A DNA stretch of 20,135 nucleotides from an uncultured Arcobacter sp. GTDB taxonomy: Bacteria > Campylobacterota > Campylobacteria > Campylobacterales > Arcobacteraceae. The DNA lies in the NCBI GenBank assembly GCA_937860115.1, contig CALMBI010000005.1, positions 1 to 20,135 of the forward strand. Direction: 5' to 3'. The notes under the pieces were generated by a model, which saw only the letters and a list, made by a program, of their open reading frames with translations, ran no database searches and was not told where the DNA came from. Position numbers and translations under genes: made by a program. Positions 6,042 to 13,266 of this stretch are shown here, piece after piece. Each line of letters begins with the position of its first letter. Within the stretch, counting starts at the first letter, position 1.

Positions 6042-9000
6042 TTATTTTGATTTATTTAAATAGATAATTCTATATAACATTGGGACATAGTAAAGATTTA
6101 AGATTGTTGCAAATAAAACCCCAAATCCAAGTGCAACTGCCATTGGCTGTAGTATCAAAGATTGTCCAGATGCAAAAAACATCAATGTACAAAGCCCTAA
6201 AACTGTTGTAAGTGAAGTAAGTAGTATCGGTCTTAATCTTTGAAGCGCAAAGTTTTTAAGCTCATCTAGATTTTTTGAATTTTGTATAAAATCCATCATA
6301 ATGATCCCATCATTGACAATTACCCCTGCAAGCCCAACTATTCCAATGAGTCCTGGCATAGAAAGATTGAGCCCCATCACAAAATTTCCAATAAGTACCC
6401 CAACAATTGAAAGTGGTATAGTACTTAGAATAATAAGAGATTTTACAATACTATCAAACATCCAAACAAGTGCTATAAAAATAAGTAAAAGTGCAATCAC
6501 AAATGCTTGTGACATCTCTTTTTTTACCTTTTTATTCTCTTGTTGTTCCCCTTTGATATCTAGTTTCACTGACGGATCAAGTTTTGCTATAGTTGGCTCT
6601 AAAGCTTGATACACCTCATCACTTGTAATTTCACTAATGCTTGCTGTGATACTTTTAATAGCAACACCATTTTCTTTAAATATTTGACTTAAAGACTCTT
6701 TTTTATTGATCGTAGCAACATCTTTTAAAAGCACCTTTTTGTCACTATTTGGGATAGTAAGCCAAAAATTATCAAGTGATTCTTTTTTATCTTTCTCTTT
6801 TCCTAAAAAAACTATATCAACAATCCCATTTTCATCGTACATTTTTGCAAAACTACCTTTAAAATAGTAAGGCTTGAGTGCATTTACTATTGTTGATTCG
6901 TTAAATCCAAGTTCACTTCCGTAGTTATTTACAGAGAATTTTAGATCAATATTTCCAAATAAAAGATCATCTGCGACATTACTCACACCTTTAATCTCTC
7001 CAAGAGCTGTTTTTATTGTTTTGATAGCATCAAGAACTTTAAGATCATCTTTTCCACTCAGTGCCATCTCTATATCATATTTGACTATCCCAGCACCTGG
7101 AACATACACTTTAATCTCTTCAAAACTCTCTTTAGTCTTAGGATCATTTTCTATAAATGTTCTCATTTTAGTAGCAATTTGTCTTGCTGTTTCTTCTCTT
7201 GTCATATCTGTATCATCATATTTTGGACTTAAATATGGGTTGATATAGATATCAAAAAAATTATCTGGCTTATTTTCTTGAAGATTGACAAAAATCTGAA
7301 AATAAAACTCCTCATTTTGAGGGAGTTGTTTTCCATCGAGCTTCATCCCTATAACAGAACTAATAGAATCTATATCATTTCCAAGTTTGAATTTTTCTAA
7401 AAGTTTTTTCTCTAAATTTGCAACAATTGCTTCTGTTTCTTCTATGCTATGCCCTACTCCAACTGAACCATTGACATATACTTGGGTTGTATCAAATTCT
7501 GGAATAAACTCAAATTTCATAAGTTTAAATAATGCGACAGTTGTCCCTATAATAAGCGCTAAAAGTAGACCAAGTGCTATATATTTCCATTTTAAAAGAA
7601 ATGTTAAAATTGACCCATATAATCTTTTATTTTTATCCCAAAAAGTTTCACTTGCTTTTGATTCTGCGTTGAGTTTAAAACTATGTTTTGCATGAAGTGG
7701 TAAAAAGAAAAATGCTTCAAAAAGTGAACTTATAAGAAGTATAGAGATCATAATAGGTAAGATCTTCATAAAAAGTCCAGTCTCACCTGTAAGCATCAAA
7801 ATTGGTAAAAAAGCAAACACTGTTGTAGCAGTCGCTGTTAAAACAGCTGGAAACATCTCAACAGCTCCATCTATAGCTGCTGTCATGTTATCTTTTCCCA
7901 TCTCAAGATGCCTATAGATATTTTCCCCTACAACTATCGCTTCATCAACAAGCATCCCAAGAGCTAAAAGTGCTCCTAGGAGAGAGAGCATATTTAAACT
8001 ATATCCATAATATTCTGCAAATATAAGTCCTATCATAAAACTTGTAGGGATCCCAAGGGCTACAACTAAAGCTACCCTTGAATTGATTAAGAAAAATAAA
8101 GCTACACAAAGAAGTGCTACCCCAAAAATAATATTTGATACAACAGTATTAAGTCTATTTTTGATCCATACAGAAGTATCTGTGTATGTATCAAATTTTA
8201 CATTTTTGTAGTTTTTTTCTTCCTCTTTTAATATCTCTTTGATCTCTTTTACAAGTGCGATAGCATCACCTGTTTCCCCTTTATTGATCCCAATAGACAT
8301 ATCTCTAAGACCATTATAGTGAGAGGCATTATTCACATCAGCAAGTTTGTATTCTATAGTAGCTATATCTTTTAGATAGATACTTTTATTACTCAATTTT
8401 AAGATCGTATTATTAAGGGTTATAAGATCTTTTTCACCATTTTGACTACTCAAATAATAGTGCGTCCCTTTATCTTTAATGATACCAGCAGGGAATATTG
8501 AACTCATTTGAGAGATCATATTGATCACTTCAAGTTTATTTAATCCATACCCTTCAATTTTGCCTTCATCAAAAGTTAACAGCAACTCTTTATCACTATC
8601 ACCCCAAATAGTAATATTACTTAGATCATTTAGTTTTGTAAGTCTCGTTTTGATATGTTGAGCAATTTTTAATAACTCTTCTTTAGAATGATCCCCAAAA
8701 ACAGCAACAGTTACAAGTGGAAAAGCGTGTGTAGTCTCTTTTACAATTGGTTCGGTCATATCAGATGGGAGATCTGTTTTTATTTTAGAGATGATATCTT
8801 TTACATCATCGATCACATCAGCTGTTTTATAACCACTTTTCAGTTCAACATTAATACTAAAATATCCAGTTTTGACTATTGTTGTAACTTTATTTGCTTC
8901 ACTGATAGTTTCAAGTTCATCTTCTATCTTAGAAACAGCCATAAGATCAAGTATATCACTACTTGCCCCTGCGTATGTTCCAGTTATAGTAATCGCATCA

Positions 9001-9131
9001 AGTTTCGAGATTGGAAAAATCTCTTTTGGGATTTTAAAATATGCAAATATAGAAAGGATACAAATAAATACCAACAATAGATAGTTAAGTATTGGTTTTT
9101 TGAGTCCAAATTCTATAAATGATCGTATCAT
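6042..9131 (-). CDS. RND-family efflux transporter permease (AcrB/MexF-like)
   Basis: This is an inner-membrane proton-driven efflux pump of the resistance-nodulation-division superfamily, with 1029 residues, the usual length. The N-terminal MIRSFIEFGLKKPILNYLLL and FAYFKIPKEIFP are typical. The large periplasmic loop follows, then a cluster of helices from about 330. The TM4 proton-relay motif is LGMLVDEAIVVGENIYRHLE (391-410), with D396/E397 in place of the usual Asp-Asp. The second half repeats the plan, with TM10 reading GLAGVIVNDGIIMMDFI, where AcrB has a lysine; ND at this place is seen in many RND relatives. Substrate cannot be read from sequence. Unusually, no membrane-fusion adaptor or TolC-type gene is adjacent. 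It starts six bases after ddl. Assignment to RND is certain; subfamily is not. Confidence 0.93.
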   Translation of the reverse strand: MIRSFIEFGLKKPILNYLLLVFICILSIFAYFKIPKEIFPISKLDAITITGTYAGASSDILDLMAVSKIEDELETISEANKVTTIVKTGYFSINVELKSGYKTADVIDDVKDIISKIKTDLPSDMTEPIVKETTHAFPLVTVAVFGDHSKEELLKIAQHIKTRLTKLNDLSNITIWGDSDKELLLTFDEGKIEGYGLNKLEVINMISQMSSIFPAGIIKDKGTHYYLSSQNGEKDLITLNNTILKLSNKSIYLKDIATIEYKLADVNNASHYNGLRDMSIGINKGETGDAIALVKEIKEILKEEEKNYKNVKFDTYTDTSVWIKNRLNTVVSNIIFGVALLCVALFFLINSRVALVVALGIPTSFMIGLIFAEYYGYSLNMLSLLGALLALGMLVDEAIVVGENIYRHLEMGKDNMTAAIDGAVEMFPAVLTATATTVFAFLPILMLTGETGLFMKILPIMISILLISSLFEAFFFLPLHAKHSFKLNAESKASETFWDKNKRLYGSILTFLLKWKYIALGLLLALIIGTTVALFKLMKFEFIPEFDTTQVYVNGSVGVGHSIEETEAIVANLEKKLLEKFKLGNDIDSISSVIGMKLDGKQLPQNEEFYFQIFVNLQENKPDNFFDIYINPYLSPKYDDTDMTREETARQIATKMRTFIENDPKTKESFEEIKVYVPGAGIVKYDIEMALSGKDDLKVLDAIKTIKTALGEIKGVSNVADDLLFGNIDLKFSVNNYGSELGFNESTIVNALKPYYFKGSFAKMYDENGIVDIVFLGKEKDKKESLDNFWLTIPNSDKKVLLKDVATINKKESLSQIFKENGVAIKSITASISEITSDEVYQALEPTIAKLDPSVKLDIKGEQQENKKVKKEMSQAFVIALLLIFIALVWMFDSIVKSLIILSTIPLSIVGVLIGNFVMGLNLSMPGLIGIVGLAGVIVNDGIIMMDFIQNSKNLDELKNFALQRLRPILLTSLTTVLGLCTLMFFASGQSLILQPMAVALGFGVLFATILNLYYVPMLYRIIYLNKSK

Positions 9132-9137
9132 ACTTTT

Positions 9138-10175
9138 TTATTTTCCTTTAGCTGATTGGATTTTATTTACATAATCGTATGTGATATTAACAATCTGTTT
9201 TTTTGGTAATGATTTTGAAAGGGCATTGATAGTTCCTTGAAAATTATCAAAAAGATAATTTGCCATACTTCCTGGGATTGGGTTGATTTCATTCAAATAC
9301 ACTTCGCCATCAACCACAAAAAAATCACATCTTATCAAACTTCCTTCAAAAGTATGATTGTAGATTTTTTTGAAATTTTCTTGTAGTTTAGCGATCATAG
9401 TTTCATCAAGTTCTGCTTCATGCACTCTTTCTGTTCTTGTAAAATCAAGATATTTCTTATCAAAATCTAAAAATTCCTCTTTTTTTGGCTCTTCCACAAT
9501 TGAAAATACAAACTCTCCTTTTGCTTTTGTTCCAGCTAGATTGTATTCTTTCACATTATTGATAAAAGACTCTACAATGATTTCATTATCAAATTCAAAC
9601 GCTACATCAAGTGCATAAGAAAGCTCTTCTGGTGATTTTACGATAGCAACTCCAATAGAGCTTCCAAGTCTTACAGGTTTAATAATACAAGGAAAATCTG
9701 TAATCTCTATCTTATCATTTTTTGTAAAATGAAGAGATGGAAGTGTTTTTACTTCACAGCTTGTAGCATACCCTTTTGTAAAGTGTTTATTGCAACTTAC
9801 AACACAAGCTTCTACTCGTGGACCAATAAACGGGATACCAAAAAAGTCAAACATCGCTGCAAGAACACCATCTTCTCCATCCCCACCATGAGTTACATTA
9901 AGTGCAAAATCAAAATCAAGTTTTTTATCACCAAAAAGAGCAGTTTTATAAAAGCCGCCTTGTTTTAGATGTAATTGATCACATTTTTTATACTCTCCAC
10001 TACTAAATAATTTTGAAGTAATTTTATTTGTTGGAATATGATAAAACTCCCTATTTTTATCAATAAATATATAGATCAATTCATCATTCAAAACTTTTTT
10101 TAAAGCAATAGAACTTACTATACTTATCTCATGTTCAAAACTCTTTGCCCCAAATACAATACCTATTTTACTCAT
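9138..10175 (-). CDS. ddl: D-alanine--D-alanine ligase
   Basis: This cytoplasmic ATP-grasp enzyme joins two D-alanines for the peptidoglycan stem peptide. The 345 residues have the N-terminal Ddl signature FGAKSFEHEISIVSS (about 8-22) and the HGGDGEDGVLAAMFDFFGIPFIGP region (about 95-119). ATP-grasp elements follow: FPCIIKPVRLGSSIGVAIVKS (about 161-181) and DFFVVDGEVYLNEINPIPGSM near 285-305, where E and N ligate magnesium and GSM binds substrate. The length is at the long end for Ddl, comparable to other Campylobacterota enzymes. Its ATG overlaps the ruvA stop as ATGA (10172-10175), indicating translational coupling. Confidence 0.96.
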   Translation of the reverse strand: MSKIGIVFGAKSFEHEISIVSSIALKKVLNDELIYIFIDKNREFYHIPTNKITSKLFSSGEYKKCDQLHLKQGGFYKTALFGDKKLDFDFALNVTHGGDGEDGVLAAMFDFFGIPFIGPRVEACVVSCNKHFTKGYATSCEVKTLPSLHFTKNDKIEITDFPCIIKPVRLGSSIGVAIVKSPEELSYALDVAFEFDNEIIVESFINNVKEYNLAGTKAKGEFVFSIVEEPKKEEFLDFDKKYLDFTRTERVHEAELDETMIAKLQENFKKIYNHTFEGSLIRCDFFVVDGEVYLNEINPIPGSMANYLFDNFQGTINALSKSLPKKQIVNITYDYVNKIQSAKGK

Positions 10176-10732
10176 TTTTGCAACCTTTTTAAAGCTTCTT
10201 TTACTAATTCACTTGTTGTTGTACCAACGCAATTTTTCAGTGCAGCTGATATCACCTCTTTTTTAAATCCTAACGATTCTAACGCCATCATAGCTTCACT
10301 TACACTTGGAGTGTTTGACGAGCCATCACTTTCAGTATCAAGAACAAATCCACTGAGTTCCACTAAAATTCTTCCAGCACCTTTTGGACCAATCCCTGGA
10401 ACTCTTTTTAACATATTGATATCGCCACTAGATACAATCTGTGCAAAACCACTAGGCGTAAATGTTGAACAGATTGCCAAAGCAACTTTTGGCCCAACTC
10501 CATTTATCTTAATAACTCGATCAAATAATTTTTTTTCATTGATATCAATAAATCCATACAATGATTGGTTATCTTCTCTTATAATATGTGTTGTAAACAG
10601 TTCAACCTCTTTCTCTTTTATCCCACTACTGCAGTTCAAAGAGACGAATACTTCATATATAACACCATTTGTATTTATATGCAGAGATGTAGGTTCTTTT
10701 CGCACCACTTTTCCAATTAATCCAACAATCAA
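10172..10732 (-). CDS. ruvA: Holliday junction branch migration protein RuvA
   Basis: RuvA binds four-way DNA junctions as a tetramer and loads the RuvB motor for branch migration in recombination and repair. The 186-residue protein has the OB-fold N-terminus (MIVGLIGKVVRKEPTSLHIN), an acidic-pin region, and two helix-hairpin-helix motifs: KINGVGPKVALAIC (about 74-87) and RVPGIGPKGAGRILVEL (about 109-125). The C-terminal domain III that contacts RuvB follows after a short linker (about 140-186; SEAMMALESLGFKKEVISAAL). The start is TTG at 10732-10730 with GGAG eight bases upstream. It is the first gene of ruvA-ddl-RND-acidic protein. No ruvB or ruvC lies in the window. Confidence 0.96.
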   Translation of the reverse strand: MIVGLIGKVVRKEPTSLHINTNGVIYEVFVSLNCSSGIKEKEVELFTTHIIREDNQSLYGFIDINEKKLFDRVIKINGVGPKVALAICSTFTPSGFAQIVSSGDINMLKRVPGIGPKGAGRILVELSGFVLDTESDGSSNTPSVSEAMMALESLGFKKEVISAALKNCVGTTTSELVKEALKRLQK

Positions 10733-10740
10733 GTGACTAC

Positions 10741-10767
10741 TCCATCTTTATTAATTTTAAGGATGGA
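10741..10767 (-). other. leader hairpin overlapping the ruvA ribosome site
   Basis: On the minus strand TCCATC (10767-10762) can pair with GATGGA (10746-10741) across 15 bases. The downstream arm overlaps the GGAG (10743-10740) that serves the TTG start of ruvA. A six-pair stem is weak, so regulation of translation is only a possibility. Confidence 0.3.
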
Positions 10768-10775
10768 TTCTACCA
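10767..10775 (-). promoter_or_regulatory. extended -10 promoter for the ruvA operon
   Basis: The minus strand reads TGG-TAGAAT, an extended -10 preceded by an A-rich stretch, giving a leader of about 25-30 bases before the TTG start. No good -35 is visible, common for Campylobacterota promoters. Confidence 0.4.
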
Positions 10776-10817
10776 TTTTTTTGATTACAATTTGTTTCTT
10801 ACAAAAGTAACAATTAG

Positions 10818-10845
10818 TTGTTTTTAAGGTTAATGCTTTTATAAT
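10818..10845 (+). promoter_or_regulatory. promoter for argF
   Basis: TTGTTT (10818-10823) and a perfect TATAAT (10840-10845) are 16 bases apart, placing transcription start near 10852 and leaving a leader of about 94 bases before the argF ATG. Confidence 0.55.
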
Positions 10846-10857
10846 CCTCACTTTCTT

Positions 10858-10906
10858 AAAACAAACTATATCGGTTTTCATCATAACCTACCACTAGTTT
10901 TGTTTT
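10858..10906 (+). other. possible structured leader of argF
   Basis: AAAACAAACT (10858-10867) can pair with AGTTTTGTTTT (10896-10906), ten pairs with one bulged T. Inside it, GGTT (10873-10876) can pair with AACC (10885-10888). The nested arms sit entirely within the predicted argF leader. The stems are A/T-rich and may be fortuitous; no known riboswitch fold is recognised. Confidence 0.3.
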
Positions 10907-10945
10907 CATTGATGTACCAAACTAACTACTACAAGGAATCACATT

Positions 10946-11872
10946 ATGAGACATTTTCTCACTCTAAAAGACTTTTCAAAAGAGGAAATTTTAGAGATAA
11001 TAGACCTAGCAATTGTTATTAAAAAAGAGACAAAAGCAAAAATCTTCAAAAAATATATGCCAAATCAAACACTTGGTATGATATTTGAAAAAAGCTCTAC
11101 TCGTACAAGAGTAAGTTTTGAAACAGGTATCTATCAGCTTGGTGGTGTTGGATTATTTTTGAGTTCTAATGATATTCAACTTGGACGTGGTGAACCTATC
11201 AAAGATACAAGTAGAGTAATTAGCCGTATGGTAGATATGATTATGATAAGAAATGACTCTCAAAACGAACTTGAAGAGTTTTCAAGATATTCGAAAGTAC
11301 CTGTAATCAATGGACTTACAGATAAATTCCATCCTGTTCAGTTGATGGCTGATTATCTCACTATCATCGAAGCAAATAAGAGTGAAAACCTCAAAGTAGC
11401 CTATGTAGGTGATGGAAACAATATGACTCATTCTTGGCTTATGCTTTCATCAAAACTTGGATTTGATCTTAATATCGCTACCCCTATTGGATATGAAGTC
11501 GATAGTGAAATCTTAGCAATGGCACAAGAGTTTGCAAAAATAAGTGGAGCAACTATCACAATCTCAAATGATCCAAAAGCAGCTGTAGCTGATGCTAGTG
11601 TTGTTACTACTGATACTTGGGTATCTATGGGACAAGAGGCACAAAAAGAGAAACGGCTCAAAGACTTCGATGGATATATTGTTGATGATGCACTTATGAG
11701 TTTAGCAAGAAAAGATGCTATATTTTTACATTGTTTACCTGCTTATAGAGGATATGAAGTAAGTGAAGAGGTATTTGAATCACATAGTGATGTGATCTTC
11801 AATGAAGCAGAAAATAGACTCCATGTTCAAAAAGCTATTATGGTATGGCTTGATCAAAATAGAGACAACTAA
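10946..11872 (+). CDS. argF: ornithine carbamoyltransferase
   Basis: The enzyme condenses ornithine with carbamoyl phosphate to give citrulline in arginine biosynthesis, in the cytoplasm. The 308-residue product has the carbamoyl-phosphate loop SSTRTR (50-55), the HPVQ motif (129-132) inside FHPVQLMADYLT, and DTWVSMGQ (223-230) of the ornithine-binding SMG loop. The catalytic-cysteine motif HCLPAYRG (262-269) is also present. SMG and HCLP identify OTC rather than aspartate carbamoyltransferase. ATG at 10946 follows an AAGG site. It is monocistronic, with its own promoter and a hairpin overlapping its stop. Confidence 0.97.
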   Translation: MRHFLTLKDFSKEEILEIIDLAIVIKKETKAKIFKKYMPNQTLGMIFEKSSTRTRVSFETGIYQLGGVGLFLSSNDIQLGRGEPIKDTSRVISRMVDMIMIRNDSQNELEEFSRYSKVPVINGLTDKFHPVQLMADYLTIIEANKSENLKVAYVGDGNNMTHSWLMLSSKLGFDLNIATPIGYEVDSEILAMAQEFAKISGATITISNDPKAAVADASVVTTDTWVSMGQEAQKEKRLKDFDGYIVDDALMSLARKDAIFLHCLPAYRGYEVSEEVFESHSDVIFNEAENRLHVQKAIMVWLDQNRDN

Positions 11873-11885
11873 AAAAGTTATCTCT
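11861..11885. terminator. hairpin between convergent argF and repressor genes
   Basis: AGAGACAACT (11861-11870) and AGTTATCTCT (11876-11885) pair around a five-A loop. On the minus strand the stem is continuous with one U-G pair; on the plus strand there is one C-A mismatch. The following bases are moderately T-rich on both strands (ATTATCTTTT on plus, ATTTTGAT on minus). It likely ends transcripts from both genes. Confidence 0.5.
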
Positions 11886-11893
11886 ATTATCTT

Positions 11894-12547
11894 TTAATAA
11901 ATTTGACCAAACGATCCTACAATTTTTCCAATAATCTTTATCTCATCTTTGTGAACAACTTGGATAGGATACTCTTTATTATCTGAGATAATATCAAGCT
12001 TCCCATCAATCCTTTTTTGAATACGTTTTACAAAAAGACCATTGCTATTTGAAAATGCATAGATCCCATCTCTACTTGGATCAGATTTCGTTGTATCTAA
12101 AAAGATAACATTTCCTCCATGGAGTGTTGGTTCCATACTATCTCCAGTAACTTTGATAGCTTCTATATTTTTAATATTTGCTTCCCCACCAAGCATTTGT
12201 GTAAAATAAGAAGGGATCTCTAATTTTTCATAATCATCATCATTATGTTCTCCTCCTCCACCTGCACTAAGATGAAGTGTTGGAAAATATTTCACCCAAT
12301 ATTTATCTGTACTATCAACCAAACTACTTGGGTCTTGTCCATAAAATAGCCAATTTATTGAGATTTTTTTCAGTGCACAAAAATCCAAAATATTTTGATA
12401 TGGGATCTTATTTCTTGTTTTCATTGTTGCAAAATTTGCTTGTGTGATAGCAAGTTCCGTTGCAATATCTTTATCAAAAATTTTTTTATTATATTCTTCA
12501 GAGAGTACTGTTTTTAATTTTTCAATCACCTTTAATATATCAACCAT
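11894..12547 (-). CDS. CI/LexA-type self-cleaving transcriptional repressor (HTH + S24 peptidase)
   Basis: This DNA-binding regulator of 217 residues combines an N-terminal phage CI-like helix-turn-helix domain (about 1-70, ending ISINWLFYGQDP) with a C-terminal S24 autoprotease domain. The catalytic serine is in GDSMEP (S137) and the lysine in LFVKRIQ (K174), a 37-residue gap as in LexA. An Ala-Gly cleavage site is likely at A95-G96 in LSAGGGGEH. Self-cleavage on RecA filaments is known for the family but not shown here. I chose ATG at 12547 over the in-frame ATG at 12568, because AAAGGAT lies six bases before the inner ATG while the outer one has no ribosome site. It stands alone with an extended -10 promoter and no phage genes nearby, so it may be a chromosomal stress regulator or a relic. 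It is not LexA itself. Confidence 0.88.
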   Translation of the reverse strand: MVDILKVIEKLKTVLSEEYNKKIFDKDIATELAITQANFATMKTRNKIPYQNILDFCALKKISINWLFYGQDPSSLVDSTDKYWVKYFPTLHLSAGGGGEHNDDDYEKLEIPSYFTQMLGGEANIKNIEAIKVTGDSMEPTLHGGNVIFLDTTKSDPSRDGIYAFSNSNGLFVKRIQKRIDGKLDIISDNKEYPIQVVHKDEIKIIGKIVGSFGQIY

Positions 12548-12636
12548 CTTTATCCTTTCAATTTTCATCTAGATATCAAAAAGTTCTGTTTCTATTTAAT
12601 ATCTTTATTTAAATCGATTTTTTATCAATTTTGAAA

Positions 12637-12645
12637 ATTATAGCA
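12637..12645 (-). promoter_or_regulatory. extended -10 promoter for the S24 repressor gene
   Basis: The minus strand reads TGC-TATAAT preceded by a T-rich stretch, a strong Campylobacterota-style promoter. TTGCAT 18 bases upstream is a possible -35. It gives a leader of about 80 bases. The divergent small gene begins about 100 bases away, so the repressor could control both from this region, but no clear palindromic operator was found. Confidence 0.55.
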
Positions 12646-12741
12646 CAAAAATATGTCAAAATGCAATACTTTTATACTATTGATGTCATTTTATGTAATA
12701 ATTCAAAAAACAAATTACAATACATAAAAAAAGGATCTAAA

Positions 12742-12837
12742 ATGGCAAAAGCAATTCAAAATCTAAACACAAAAATAGAAACATACACAACAAAACTTGA
12801 CCAATATTTATGCAAAATAGCTGAAGTGATTTTATAG
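12742..12837 (+). CDS. possible 31-residue small protein
   Basis: A short frame begins at ATG 12742 after a strong ribosome site (AAAAAAAGGAT, 12726-12736) and ends at TAG 12837, encoding MAKAIQNLNTKIETYTTKLD and 11 more residues (QYLCKIAEVIL). The frame also extends upstream to 12631, but that part lacks a ribosome site and would overlap the divergent promoter. The peptide could form one amphipathic helix. It is divergent from the S24 repressor, and an 11-pair AT-rich hairpin spans its stop. I recognise no family. Support comes from the ribosome site and layout only. Confidence 0.4.
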   Translation: MAKAIQNLNTKIETYTTKLDQYLCKIAEVIL

Positions 12838-12857
12838 TTATAGATACTATAAAATCA
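12827..12857 (+). terminator. AT-rich hairpin at the end of the 31-residue gene
   Basis: TGATTTTATAG (12827-12837) and CTATAAAATCA (12847-12857) form a perfect 11-base inverted repeat with a nine-base loop, covering the TAG stop. The stem is low in GC and no T run follows directly, so it is a weak terminator or 3'-end stabiliser. Confidence 0.4.
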
Positions 12858-12912
12858 TAAAAATATTTATTATCATTCCTAAAATATTACATATTCTCCC
12901 ACTCAAATAAAT

Positions 12913-12940
12913 TTGACATTTTTATTACAAAAAATCTAAT
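12913..12940 (+). promoter_or_regulatory. candidate promoter of the oadGAB-pckA operon
   Basis: A perfect TTGACA (12913-12918) and TCTAAT (12935-12940) are 16 bases apart. A second possible -10, TATAAA, is at 12961-12966. Between them and the oadG ribosome site lies an inverted repeat AGCATT (12950-12955) / AATGCT (12966-12971) that could be an operator or a leader stem. Confidence 0.45.
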
Positions 12941-13023
12941 TATTACTAAAGCATTATTTTTATAAAATGCTAAAAATATAAATTTATAGTCGCGATAAAT
13001 ATTATATATTTCAGGAGGTACAC

Positions 13024-13263
13024 ATGGGTGAAGTCAATCTACTTGGAGAAGCTGTAAAGTTCATGTTTTTGGGAATGGGGATCGTTTTCTCATTTTTAAT
13101 TATTATGATCTACGCACTTAAATTGCAAGCGTATTTAATCAATAAATTCTTGGTCAAAGAACAAAAAATCGAAACAAAAGAATGGAAGCCTGAGACACCA
13201 GATGATAAACAAATCACTGCTGCTATCACTGCTGCTATCATACATCATAATAATAAAGGTTAA
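13024..13263 (+). CDS. oadG: sodium-pumping oxaloacetate decarboxylase gamma subunit (OadG)
   Basis: OadG is the small membrane subunit that holds the alpha and beta subunits of the biotin-dependent sodium-pumping decarboxylase together. The 79-residue protein has one membrane helix (about 12-36, FMFLGMGIVFSFLIIMIYAL) and a cytoplasmic tail. The tail carries a TPDDKQITAAITAAIIHHNN segment, the usual OadG ending where E/D/H residues contact OadA. ATG at 13024 has a near-perfect AGGAGG site. It precedes oadA by three bases, in the standard G-A-B order. Primary sequence is short and diverged, so the call relies partly on neighbours. Confidence 0.88.
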   Translation: MGEVNLLGEAVKFMFLGMGIVFSFLIIMIYALKLQAYLINKFLVKEQKIETKEWKPETPDDKQITAAITAAIIHHNNKG

Positions 13264-13266
13264 TGA

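Noticed and set aside
8688..9080. Plus-strand frame of 130 residues inside the RND gene
   Set aside because: It is antisense to a conserved transporter, with tyrosine/cysteine-rich, low-plausibility translation and no ribosome site.
10131..10736. Plus-strand frame of 201 residues across ruvA and the start of ddl
   Set aside because: Both genes on the other strand are unmistakable; this frame is their reverse shadow.
12548..12741. Search for palindromic operators between the repressor and the small gene
   Set aside because: Only loose A/T-rich repeats (for example two ATGTCA-type segments at 12653-12690) were seen, too weak to call an operator.
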